This document shows, one piece after another, positions 27,386 through 35,198 of a DNA stretch of 64,000 nucleotides (position 1 is its first letter; every line of letters starts with the position of its first letter). Location: NCBI RefSeq assembly GCF_022664455.2, contig NZ_JAKRKC020000003.1, forward strand, positions 1,054,001 to 1,118,000. The letters are read 5' to 3'. This stretch comes from Actinomadura luzonensis. Its GTDB lineage: Bacteria > Actinomycetota > Actinomycetes > Streptosporangiales > Streptosporangiaceae. Position numbers and translations under genes: made by a program. The notes below the pieces were generated by a model. It was not told the origin of the DNA. It was given only the letters and a program-made list of their open reading frames with translations, and did no database searches.

Positions 27386-28492
27386 GTGAGCTCACTCGAA
27401 GAGGAAATTTCGCAAAGAAGGCGAGAGATTTTCGCCGACTCCTACAGTATGTCCATCGGGGAGATCACTAATCTCTATCGAGATGGCGAGATAGATGTGC
27501 ATCCAGAATTTCAACGAATATATCGCTGGGACGATCTCCAAAAGTCCCGTTTGATAGAGAGCATACTACTTGGGATACCACTCCCTTCAATATTTGTAGC
27601 TCAAGCAGAATCAGGAGCATGGGACGTAGTAGACGGCGTTCAAAGGCTGAGTACTATTCTACAATTCCAAGGCGTACTAAAGGATGATCACGGCAATCTG
27701 ATCCCTCCAGTAAAGTTGCAAGGCACCAAGCTTCTGCCGTCGCTCGCAGAGAAGGTTTGGGACGACAGTAACTCCAGCAACTCACTTACACCGGCGCAGA
27801 GACTGGACTTCAAGCGCGCGAAGCTAGACTTGAAGATTATCAAAAGAGAATCTAGCTCAGAGAGCAAGTACGATCTTTTCCAGCGCTTGAATTCATATGG
27901 AGCGCCAGCTACGGCGCAGGAGCTTCGCAGCTGCATTCTTATAAGTATCAATGCCGAATTTTATGGGTGGCTCAAAGATCTTGCATTGAGCGAGCCGTTC
28001 CTCGAGACAACATCTCTCAACGAGCGGCTGATCTCAGAGCAGTATAATTACGAGCTCGCCGTTCGATTTCTTGTATTCAGACAAATGAAAGAGTCAACTA
28101 TATCGGCCATCGGCAACCTTGGGGAGTATCTTACCGAGGCGATATCCACCATGGCTCAGTCTGCAACGTACGACAGAGAAGCCGAAGGCAGAAGATTCAG
28201 AAAGACCTTTGAGCTACTCGCAAAAAGCGGCGGCGATGACGTCTTCCGTAGATGGAACCCAGCAAGGAAGCGTTTCCAAGGAGCTTTTCTTAACACAGCG
28301 TTCGAGGTTATAGCACTAGGCCTCGGTTGCCACATCGACTCCTATACGGACGCTACCGAAGTCGATGCTCTAGAAAAGGCCAAGAAATTTTGGTCAAGCT
28401 CAGATTACTCATCGGGCTTCGCCACCGGGCTCCGTGCAGATACGCGCATGGCCCGGTCGATCCCGATCGGTAGAAACCTATTCAAGAAGTAG
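27386..28492 (+). CDS. DUF262 (ParB/sulfiredoxin-fold) protein, predicted conflict-system component
   Basis: A 368-aa protein with an N-terminal DUF262 domain: MSIGEITNLYRDGEIDVHPE, FQRIYRWDDLQKSRLIESIL, IPLPSIFV and the catalytic-type motif VVDGVQRLSTI (near residue 92), then FQRLNSYGAPATAQELRSC. The C-terminal part is helical and lacks the DUF1524 HNH motif of GmrSD-type enzymes. The start is the GTG at 27386 because AGGA lies 9 bp upstream; a GTG at 27338 has no ribosome site. Family proteins hydrolyse NTPs or cut DNA in defence systems. The gene is markedly AT-richer than its surroundings and heads a tight three-gene operon. Confidence 0.85.
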   Translation: MSSLEEEISQRRREIFADSYSMSIGEITNLYRDGEIDVHPEFQRIYRWDDLQKSRLIESILLGIPLPSIFVAQAESGAWDVVDGVQRLSTILQFQGVLKDDHGNLIPPVKLQGTKLLPSLAEKVWDDSNSSNSLTPAQRLDFKRAKLDLKIIKRESSSESKYDLFQRLNSYGAPATAQELRSCILISINAEFYGWLKDLALSEPFLETTSLNERLISEQYNYELAVRFLVFRQMKESTISAIGNLGEYLTEAISTMAQSATYDREAEGRRFRKTFELLAKSGGDDVFRRWNPARKRFQGAFLNTAFEVIALGLGCHIDSYTDATEVDALEKAKKFWSSSDYSSGFATGLRADTRMARSIPIGRNLFKK

Positions 28493-28499
28493 GCTTCTA

Positions 28500-29138
28500 G
28501 TGGCAACTGTGGCTGAGTGGCTCATTGATGAGCTGGATCGAGACCTCGCGGCCCGGCGTCGCGAGCTAATAGATCTGCGACTGTTGGTGAGCGCGGCAGA
28601 TGGCTCGCGAGGAATGATGATAGCCCGTACATGTCAAGTCATGGCCTACGCTCACTGGGAAGGCTTTTCCAAACATGCCCTCCGCAGATATCTAGATCAT
28701 CTAGTTAAGATGCGCGTCAAGCTTGGCGACCTTAAGTATGAGTTGCAAGCTCTCGCGCTGATGGGCCATATGAAGGAAGCTGTTGCTGCCGAGCGATCAG
28801 TCACAGGTAGTGCTTCACTTCTGAGAACCTTAGACTGCCGAGGCACAGAACTTTTCAGTGTAGATGCGGGCGAGGTAATCCGTGTCGGAAATATGACATC
28901 AGAGAATTTGCGCACGCTTCTTGAGTGCGTTGCACTTCCCTATCTGGCAGATTACTCAATACGCGAAAACTTCATCGATTCTGTCGTATGCGGGCGACGG
29001 CATCGCATAGCGCACGGCGAATGGCAGCCGATAGCCACTAGTGAAGCACGTTCGGTCATAGGAGATGTGCTCAAACTGTGCACCACTTTAAACGACCAAG
29101 TGCAAACAGCGGCTCTATATAAGCAGTATTTGGCCTGA
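28500..29138 (+). CDS. HEPN-domain protein of the MAE_28990/MAE_18760 type, putative RNase
   Basis: A 212-aa all-helical protein. The family look is given by RTCQVMAYAHWEGFSKHALRRY (residues 41-62), where the first helix pair carries WEG, and by the C-terminal motif VVCGRRHRIAHGE (near 166). That motif holds the HEPN R-x4-H signature (R, HRIA, H) used as an RNase active site. It starts with GTG 7 bp after the DUF262 stop; an AAGAAGTAGG box lies in that junction. HEPN nucleases are usual toxins of abortive-infection or toxin-antitoxin modules, and this subfamily is often found beside DUF262 genes. RNase activity is inferred. Confidence 0.82.
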   Translation: MATVAEWLIDELDRDLAARRRELIDLRLLVSAADGSRGMMIARTCQVMAYAHWEGFSKHALRRYLDHLVKMRVKLGDLKYELQALALMGHMKEAVAAERSVTGSASLLRTLDCRGTELFSVDAGEVIRVGNMTSENLRTLLECVALPYLADYSIRENFIDSVVCGRRHRIAHGEWQPIATSEARSVIGDVLKLCTTLNDQVQTAALYKQYLA

Positions 29139-29153
29139 CAGGCAAGGGTTTCA

Positions 29154-30182
29154 GTGCATAAAGCAAACTATGACGGAGATGACAGATCCGCGCAGCGACG
29201 TAAGCGGCATCATTACGTACCAGAGTCATACCTCAAGGCGTGGACGGACCAAGAGGGACAAGTTGCGGTGCGACGCCGCGATAAAGAATTGCCTTTCCGG
29301 GCTTCCACTCGCAATGTAGCCGTAGAAGCCGACCTTTATGCCTTCTCGACGGATGCTGGTATAGACGACACCATGGAGGTGGCTCTATCTCGCATCGAGT
29401 CGCCATTGAGTAATCACATTGCTAGCGTAAGGGAGAAGGGGGCACCGCGAAAGAATTCCATCGCTCGCACAGAAATTAGTTTCCTTCTCGCCCTACAGCT
29501 TGTTCGAACACCGGAGCGTCTCGACCGAATCATGTTCCCGATTGATGCCGCTAACTTCACCGGAGAGCGGCCAGTCAGCTTCGAGGGAATGCGCCGATTC
29601 CTACGCAAGTATCTCGGCGAACCCCCAACGGACAGCGAAATTCGAGGGGCTCTAGACTTCACCAACTACGTTTTATCGCGAGGCGAAGTTACAAAGCGAG
29701 AAGCCTTCCATATACTAGTCAAGTCTGCCGAGGAACAACTGGCGCCGAGACTGGCTGCCATGGCTTGGTCGGTGGAGAAGAGTCCTCTACGCACCTTCAT
29801 AACTACCGACAGGCCAGTTGTTCTATGGCGACGACGCCCTCAACGTTTTAGCGGAGTCGGACTGGATAATGCAGACGAGGTGTGGTTCCCACTAGGTCCA
29901 CATCATCTCTTAGTACTCCGCCCTCGGCATCCTGAGCGCCGGTATGTTATCGAGGAAGCTCGACACCAGCTGGTAAATAGGCATATAGCTTCCGCTTGCT
30001 ACAAGATGATTATCGGCATCCCGGAAGACCTCGATTACCTCCGATTGCTCCCCCTGCAGACAGTACGTCCAGCAATGAGATTCAATACAGGACCACTACT
30101 CGAAGTAGATTCACGCGGCAAGACGCGCACTACAGGTCACGAGATTTTGCACACGTTCGTCCCATACAACGATGAGGGATAG
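29154..30182 (+). CDS. DUF4238 domain protein, third gene of the DUF262-HEPN cassette
   Basis: A 342-aa protein with the DUF4238 N-terminal signature KRHHYVPESYLKAWTD (residues 18-33). A middle helical part (EISFLLALQLVRTPERLDRI) is followed by the second signature TFITTDRPVVLW (near 218) and PLGPHHLLVLRP. The conserved His/Tyr start and the TDxPV segment suggest an enzyme, but no activity is established. GTG start 15 bp after the HEPN gene, behind AAGGG. Same low-GC composition and AT-rich codons as its two neighbours, so the three were acquired together. Confidence 0.83.
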   Translation: MHKANYDGDDRSAQRRKRHHYVPESYLKAWTDQEGQVAVRRRDKELPFRASTRNVAVEADLYAFSTDAGIDDTMEVALSRIESPLSNHIASVREKGAPRKNSIARTEISFLLALQLVRTPERLDRIMFPIDAANFTGERPVSFEGMRRFLRKYLGEPPTDSEIRGALDFTNYVLSRGEVTKREAFHILVKSAEEQLAPRLAAMAWSVEKSPLRTFITTDRPVVLWRRRPQRFSGVGLDNADEVWFPLGPHHLLVLRPRHPERRYVIEEARHQLVNRHIASACYKMIIGIPEDLDYLRLLPLQTVRPAMRFNTGPLLEVDSRGKTRTTGHEILHTFVPYNDEG

Positions 30183-30272
30183 CGATACAATCACAGCAAA
30201 TGCGCTTTTCGAGTACGCAGCAACAGCCGCAGCGGAGAGGCTAGTTGGTCACGCCTGCCTCTAAATTCTAAC

Positions 30273-30318
30273 CTTCGGCAGGTACATGCAGATGAGCATT
30301 CACACGCACCTGCCGAAG
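30273..30318. terminator. Inverted repeat between DUF4238 and int genes
   Basis: Perfect 11-bp arms CTTCGGCAGGT and ACCTGCCGAAG separated by 24 nt, between convergent genes. It may serve as a bidirectional terminator; there is no T-run, so an integrase or Xis binding role near the element end is equally possible. Confidence 0.45.
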
Positions 30319-31441
30319 CACAGCATTCACTGCATGATTTTGATCAGGTTTCGAGTGCGGCTTCGATTCGGCGATTAATCTGATCGTCGCGCCCGTCGAG
30401 GCACTTGGCGTACCGCTTGAGGAGGACCTCCACGCTGTTGCCAGCGCGCTCCGCTACCACCGTCGCATCAACACCTGCGTTAAGCCACGTGGACAGGGCA
30501 GCGTGGCGCAAGTCGTACGGCTTTCCAGCGAGAGGCGAGGCAATCTGCCGCGGGGTCAGGGCCAAACGGCGGGCTTCTTCCCAGGCCCGGGAGTAAGTCG
30601 AAGCGCCGAGAACGCCTCCACGTTCGTTGCGAAACAACCGTCCGTCCGAAGCTGCGCCGAACTCTCGGAGATGTGTGTGCAGGATACGCACCAGTTCCGG
30701 CGGGATCGGCACAGGTCGGACCTCGCGTTCCTCTCGCTGTTTGAGGCCTCGTTGATCGTGTACGGTCCCACTGTCGGTCCACTGCTTGCCACTACTCGGG
30801 CGCGTGACTTCAAGAGTAAGCAACCCCCATCCGTCCTCCGGCAGTAGACAGTCGCTTTCTCTGAGCCCGATTGCTTCGGCTGGGCGAAGGCCAGCGAAGT
30901 ACAGCGTGGCGAAGAACCCCACAAGGCGGCGTCCTCGGGCACGATGCCAGCTGCCGACGTAGGACAGGCTCACGAGGAGTTCGCGTGCCTGGGCGGGGTT
31001 GACCACGCATCGCCGGTCAACGGTGTTGTCCCTGGCCACCTTTTTCTGCTTGACGCGCTTGAGTGGGTTCTCGGTCAGCTCGCCGAGGTCAATCGCGTAT
31101 TCGAGGGCTGTGTTGAGGCCTCGCCGCCGCCGGGCCGTCGTGTCGGCCGCCGCTCGTTTGCCGTCGCGTGTGAGGGTGAGTTCCTCGCAGATGTTGCGCG
31201 CCACGATGGGGTCTGCGAGGTCACTCACGTTGACGGTGCCCTTCTGGAGGAGGCGAACGGCGTAGCTGAGATGTGGCGGAGCCGCCTCGTCCTCCTGACG
31301 CGGTAGGAGGGCCCACTGCATCGCGGCTCTGATCTCCTTCTTGGAGAGGCTGGCAGCCTCATCGGCAAGGAGGGCGAACGTGGCTACCGTGAGGCTGTCC
31401 ACGATGGCCTCACGGGTTTTGGCGGCGGCGCCCTTCCAGCG

Positions 31442-32956
31442 GGTCGCGTCCGAGATGCAGTGTAAAAGGGAACGAGCGTAGGTTGCCGTGCTGAACCGTC
31501 CAAAGTTCGCACTACGCAAGGACCTACGCTCGTGGCACGCACACTACCGCCCGTTCAGGCCATCCGCGCCGAGATCGACGCCCTGTTCGCCGAAGGCCGT
31601 GACCTGGTCGAGGTCATCGAGGACGTCGCCCGGCTCGGCGCCCGCCTGATCATCCAGACCGCCGTCGAGGCCGAGGTGGACGCTTTCCTCGGCCGCGCCC
31701 GCTACCAGCGCGCCGCCGCCGTCACCGGCAGCGGCGAAGAGGAGACCGTGGTACGACCTGGCCACCGCAACGGGCACTGCCCCACCACCATCAAGACCAC
31801 CACCGGAGCCGTCACCATCGCACGGCCCAAGCTGCGCGGCACCACCGAGGCGTTCGCCTCCCGCCTGTTCGGCACCGGCGTGACCCGCACCAACGCCCTG
31901 GAGACCCTGGTCATCGCCTCCTTCGTGCGTGGCTTGTCCGTGCGCGACGTCGAAGGCGCCCTGGCCGATGCCCTCGGCCCCGAGGCAGCACTGTCGAAGT
32001 CGACGGTCTCGACCATCTGCCAGGCCATCGTCGCCGAGTACGACGCCTGGAGCCGGCGCGACCTGACCGGCATCGAGCTGGACTACCTGTTCCTGGACGC
32101 CAGCCACTTCAAGATGCACGACGGCCAGCGCGCCGAGCCGGTGCTGGCCGCCTGGGGCATCACCACCGAGGGCAAACCCGTCTTCATCGGCCTGTCGGCC
32201 GCCGCGGCCGAGTCGACCGACGCCTGGCACGACTTCCTAACCGACCTGGCCATCCGCGGGCTGCGTCCGCCGCTCCTGGTCATCTCCGACGGCGCGCCCG
32301 GCCTCATCGCCGCTGCCGAGCAGGCATTTCCCCGCTCGCTGCGCCAGCGCTGTGTGATCCACAAATGCCGCAACGTCCTGTCGAAGGTCAGCGCCGGCGA
32401 CCAGGCCGAGGTCAAGGCCGCCTTCTGGAACATCTTCGACACCAGCAGCCTGAACAACGACGGCACGGAGATCGAGCCCGGCCCGGCCCTGGTGGCCTGG
32501 GTACAGGCCCGCATCGACGCCTTCGCCGAGACCTGGGGCGGACGCTACCCGGCCGCGGTCAAGAGCCTGCTGACCGACCGGCAGAGCCTGACCACCTACC
32601 TGCGCTTCCCGCCCGAGCACCACAAACGCATCCGCCACTCCAACTTCATCGAGCGCACCTTCGGGGAGACCCGCCGCCGCGTCAAGGTCATCGGCCGCTT
32701 CCCCGGCGAGACCTCCTGCGTCTCCCTCGTGTGGGCGGTGCTGGACCGGGCCGCGCGAGGCTGGCGCGGCTTCGCCATGACCAGCAAGGGCCTGCGCATC
32801 CTTCAAGACCTGCGCCGTGCCCTGCTCCACCCGCCCGCCCAGCTTCGCCCGACCAGCACCACGACGGCCGAGTCGACACCCGACACGGTGGCCGCCTAAG
32901 ATCGCTCCACGGCACCTACCTCGTTGAGCCTTTTACACCGCTCCGAAGACGCGACC
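31442..32956 (+). mobile_element. IS256-family insertion sequence (1515 bp) in int
   Basis: Imperfect terminal inverted repeats begin GGTCGCGTC and share GTGTAAAAGG further in, as in IS256-type ends. It is flanked by the exact 8-bp target duplication TTCCAGCG at 31434-31441 and 32957-32964. It carries one transposase gene and looks intact, so the insertion may be fairly recent. Confidence 0.95.
31532..32899 (+). CDS. IS256-family (Mutator-type) transposase
   Basis: A 455-aa DDE transposase. Asp 1 is in LDYLFLDASHFKMHDG (near residue 190), Asp 2 in LLVISDGAPGL (near 252), and Glu in FIERTFGETRRRVKVIGRFP (near 375). The N-terminal part has VEAEVDAFLGRARYQR, typical of the family. GTG start. 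Full length for the family, with no internal stop. Confidence 0.96.
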   Translation: MARTLPPVQAIRAEIDALFAEGRDLVEVIEDVARLGARLIIQTAVEAEVDAFLGRARYQRAAAVTGSGEEETVVRPGHRNGHCPTTIKTTTGAVTIARPKLRGTTEAFASRLFGTGVTRTNALETLVIASFVRGLSVRDVEGALADALGPEAALSKSTVSTICQAIVAEYDAWSRRDLTGIELDYLFLDASHFKMHDGQRAEPVLAAWGITTEGKPVFIGLSAAAAESTDAWHDFLTDLAIRGLRPPLLVISDGAPGLIAAAEQAFPRSLRQRCVIHKCRNVLSKVSAGDQAEVKAAFWNIFDTSSLNNDGTEIEPGPALVAWVQARIDAFAETWGGRYPAAVKSLLTDRQSLTTYLRFPPEHHKRIRHSNFIERTFGETRRRVKVIGRFPGETSCVSLVWAVLDRAARGWRGFAMTSKGLRILQDLRRALLHPPAQLRPTSTTTAESTPDTVAA

Positions 32957-33242
32957 TTCCAGCGCATGCGCACGTACTTCCGGCAAAAGTCGTACCAGCT
33001 CAGAGCAGCCTTTTCCGTCTTGGTCATGGAGGCAGGCAGGCCGGTGAGCGTGTCGAAGGACTCGCCCCTCTTCGCGGCCTTGAGCAGGTCGGCGCGGAAA
33101 CTGTCGGCGAGTGCCTTGGTCAAGAATGCCTTGGACTTCGGCTCTGTACCGACCTTCCATCGGAGCTGGTACGGCTTGGCGCGACCCTTGCGGTTACGGA
33201 TGCTCCAGATCACGACGTCGTGAGTCAGCATGTCGCCCCTCC

Positions 33243-33437
33243 CTAGGCTGCGGTCTGCTCGAAGGTGGTGAGCCAGGCGTCCAGGTCGCAGCGACGGACC
33301 TTGCGCTTGCCGTTGGGGAGCTTCAGTGACCTCGGGCCGCGGCCGGTGTTCAGCCAGCGGTAGAAGGTGGATTTCGGGACGTCGATCTCGTCGAGGACCT
33401 CGGCGATGGTGAGCAGGGTCTTGGGACGCGTTGTCAT
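33243..33437 (-). CDS. xis: Excisionase-like MerR-type HTH protein
   Basis: A 64-aa DNA-binding protein (LLTIAEVLDEIDVPKSTFYR, then WLNTGRGPRSLKLPNGKRK) with the fold of helix-turn-helix excisionases. It lies 11 bp upstream of the integrase start, the usual Xis-Int order of AICEs, and should direct excision with Int. Start ATG 33437; a longer leader is possible but unconserved. Confidence 0.9.
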   Translation of the reverse strand: MTTRPKTLLTIAEVLDEIDVPKSTFYRWLNTGRGPRSLKLPNGKRKVRRCDLDAWLTTFEQTAA

Positions 33438-33544
33438 GGTGATGCTTGCCTTTCGGACATCGTGATCGGTGCTGGGTGATGCCTCGGCGGTTGTGCTTGG
33501 CGGCTGGTCGCCGAGGGTGCTCGCGGGTGGTTGGGCGGGGGAAG

Positions 33545-33680
33545 CCGTCCCAGCCGTCCCAGGGTCATTTCCGCAGGTCAAGCCTGGGACGGCTTGATTG
33601 GGTGGGACGGGTCATGCCGTCCCAGCGATCGGAGCCGTCCCGCTCTGACCTGCGGTGACGAGGCTGGGACGGCTGGGACG
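33545..33680. repeat. Cluster of CCGTCCCA repeats inside a large inverted repeat
   Basis: Eight copies of CCGTCCC(A/G) in both orientations, allowing one mismatch, lie within about 135 bp (starting about 33545, 33553, 33584, 33602, 33616, 33634, 33663 and 33672). The outer parts form a long imperfect inverted repeat (33546-33580 against 33646-33680) that also contains CCGCAGGTCA/TGACCTGCGG. It spans the 3' end of the DUF3631 gene and the gap before xis. It may be a replication origin or regulator-binding locus. Confidence 0.55.
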
Positions 33681-34814
33681 AGCGTCCCTCTCGATCGGCA
33701 CGACGTCGGCATCTGGGATGGGGTCGAGGCTGGGGCAGTAGCGCGCCCAGGCGTCGGTGAAGTCGGCGCGCTGGTAGCCCTTGGCCTGGCCGTTGGGGAA
33801 GCGGATGTTGCCTGAGCGGATGTCGTACTCGCGCAGCATCGTGCCGAGCTTCATCGCGGTCAGGCCTGCCGGACCGTGGTCGGCCCATTCGCTCTCGGGG
33901 TCGCTCTTGAGCCGCTCCAGCAAGACGGCGGTAGGTAGTGCGGTGTCGAGGCCGAAGGCGGTGCGGCAAGCCGTCAGTAGGCGTACGCGGGCCGAGGTCT
34001 GGCCGTTGTCGTCGGCCTCGGCGGTGAGCTTCAACGTGGCGGCGCGGGCTCGATTAGGCCAGCCTCCCCCAGCGTGGTCGGCAACGATGACCAAGGGTTC
34101 CCAGGTATCGGCCGCACGGTCTTCGACCGGCATGTTCGGCTCAGCCTCCTCCAGCGCGGACAGGTCGGCGCGAAGCCACTGGTGCAGGTCGGTCGCCAAG
34201 TCGCGAAGCGGAGAGCGGTCGCGGCGGTGGCGGTACGGAGCGGCTGTCTCCCCCGGCGCACGGCGGCGCATGCGGATGACGACGGCGCGATCCTCGATGG
34301 TGTCGGGCATGGCACCGATACCGGCCAAGGCGGCCATGGCGAAGGTCGGGATGCTCTCCACTCGATTGGTGGCGGCGTCGTAGCGCTTGGCTGGGCGGTT
34401 GCGCTGGTGGCCAGCGTTGAGCAGGCCGCGAAGGTCCTCGTTGCCGTCGGCCTTGGGGCCGAAGATGGTGTCGGCCTCGTCCACGAGCATGGTTGGCGGG
34501 TCTTCGGTGATGGAGCGGTAGACGGCGGCGCTGGAGGAGTTCACCGTGATGAACGGCTCGTGGCAGGTGGCCTCCACCACGTCCAGGAGCCGGGACTTGC
34601 CGCAGCGCTTCTCCGGGCCACGAATGACCAGCCGGGGTGCGTGTGCCCAGGCCGGTTGGGCGTGGGTAGCGGCGATCCACAACGTGACGGCGTCGGCGGC
34701 TTCGCTGCTTGGCAGGATGACGTAGCGGGTGAGCGCGGCACGTAGTCGGTCGAGCAGGGCGGCGCCGGTGGGTGTGTGGTCGTCCATGGCTGGTGCTCCT
34801 TGAGTGGTGTTCAT
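33612..34814 (-). CDS. DUF3631 ATPase-like replication protein
   Basis: A 400-aa protein typical of AICE and plasmid replication modules. Walker A-like GPEKRCGKSRLLDVVE (near residue 68), Walker B-like TMLVDEADTIF (near 108), then LRGLLNAGHQR and the C-terminal DUF3631 part with AMKLGTMLREYDIRSGNIR. It follows prim-pol with an ATGA overlap. Together they probably act as primase and helicase in replication of the excised circle. Confidence 0.88.
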   Translation of the reverse strand: MNTTQGAPAMDDHTPTGAALLDRLRAALTRYVILPSSEAADAVTLWIAATHAQPAWAHAPRLVIRGPEKRCGKSRLLDVVEATCHEPFITVNSSSAAVYRSITEDPPTMLVDEADTIFGPKADGNEDLRGLLNAGHQRNRPAKRYDAATNRVESIPTFAMAALAGIGAMPDTIEDRAVVIRMRRRAPGETAAPYRHRRDRSPLRDLATDLHQWLRADLSALEEAEPNMPVEDRAADTWEPLVIVADHAGGGWPNRARAATLKLTAEADDNGQTSARVRLLTACRTAFGLDTALPTAVLLERLKSDPESEWADHGPAGLTAMKLGTMLREYDIRSGNIRFPNGQAKGYQRADFTDAWARYCPSLDPIPDADVVPIERDARPSRPSLVTAGQSGTAPIAGTA

Positions 34815-35198
34815 GCGGCCCTGCCTCGGCGTGGTTGGGCTTTCATCCCGGCGGACAGGCCCGAGGCGATGACGGCGGCGATCTCGCGGGACGGATTCGG
34901 GTCGCCTTCGGCGTTGGCGGCCTCCGCGGCGGACTGGAGAGCAGTAGTGACCACCTCGGCGGGCAGCACGCCGCGTGTGACGAGCTGGCCGAGATTGAAG
35001 GCGGCGGTGTTGAGCGCGCGGTTGCGGGTGCCACGCTGAGCGGTGGCCACCCGTTCCACCTCGCCCCGTAGGGCCGCCTCGGCGTAGCGAGTCAGCCGGC
35101 GTCCGGGCAGGCTCGACAGCAGGTCAGCCGTGCTGAGCGCGGAGGGTCCAGCAGGTGTGAGGGCCTCGGTGAGCCAGGCCGGGAGCGGCGCGGGTGGC

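Larger units (their letters stand above)
30344..33231 (-). pseudogene. int: Tyrosine integrase, split by an IS256-family element
   Basis: The N-terminal part (33231-32957, from ATG: arm-binding domain MLTHDVVIWSIRNRKGRAKP) and C-terminal part (31433-30344) are separated by the IS. Removing the IS and one 8-bp duplication gives 455 codons, an uninterrupted 454-aa integrase whose junction reads VRMRWKGAAAKTREAI. The catalytic domain has Arg in YFAGLRPAEAIGLRESD, the DLRHAALSTWL box and the nucleophile Tyr in LLKRYAKC, so it was functional before insertion. It should have recombined at the tRNA-Arg 3' end. It is now expected to be inactive, which would trap the element. Confidence 0.93.

Noticed and set aside
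26965-27471. Plus-strand open frame before the DUF262 gene
   Set aside because: It has no ribosome site or protein-like composition and overlaps the DUF262 start in another frame.
27338-28492. Longer DUF262 protein starting at GTG 27338
   Set aside because: No ribosome-binding site precedes it, whereas AGGA is well placed before GTG 27386.
27386-28492. GmrSD-type IV restriction enzyme
   Set aside because: The DUF1524 HNH half (GmrD) is missing and the partners are HEPN and DUF4238, so only the DUF262 part is shared.
31460-32940. IS256 ends placed at the inner GTGTAAAAGG motif
   Set aside because: There the flanks show no duplication and the integrase does not close in frame; moving the ends out to GGTCGCGTC gives a perfect 8-bp duplication and an intact reading frame.
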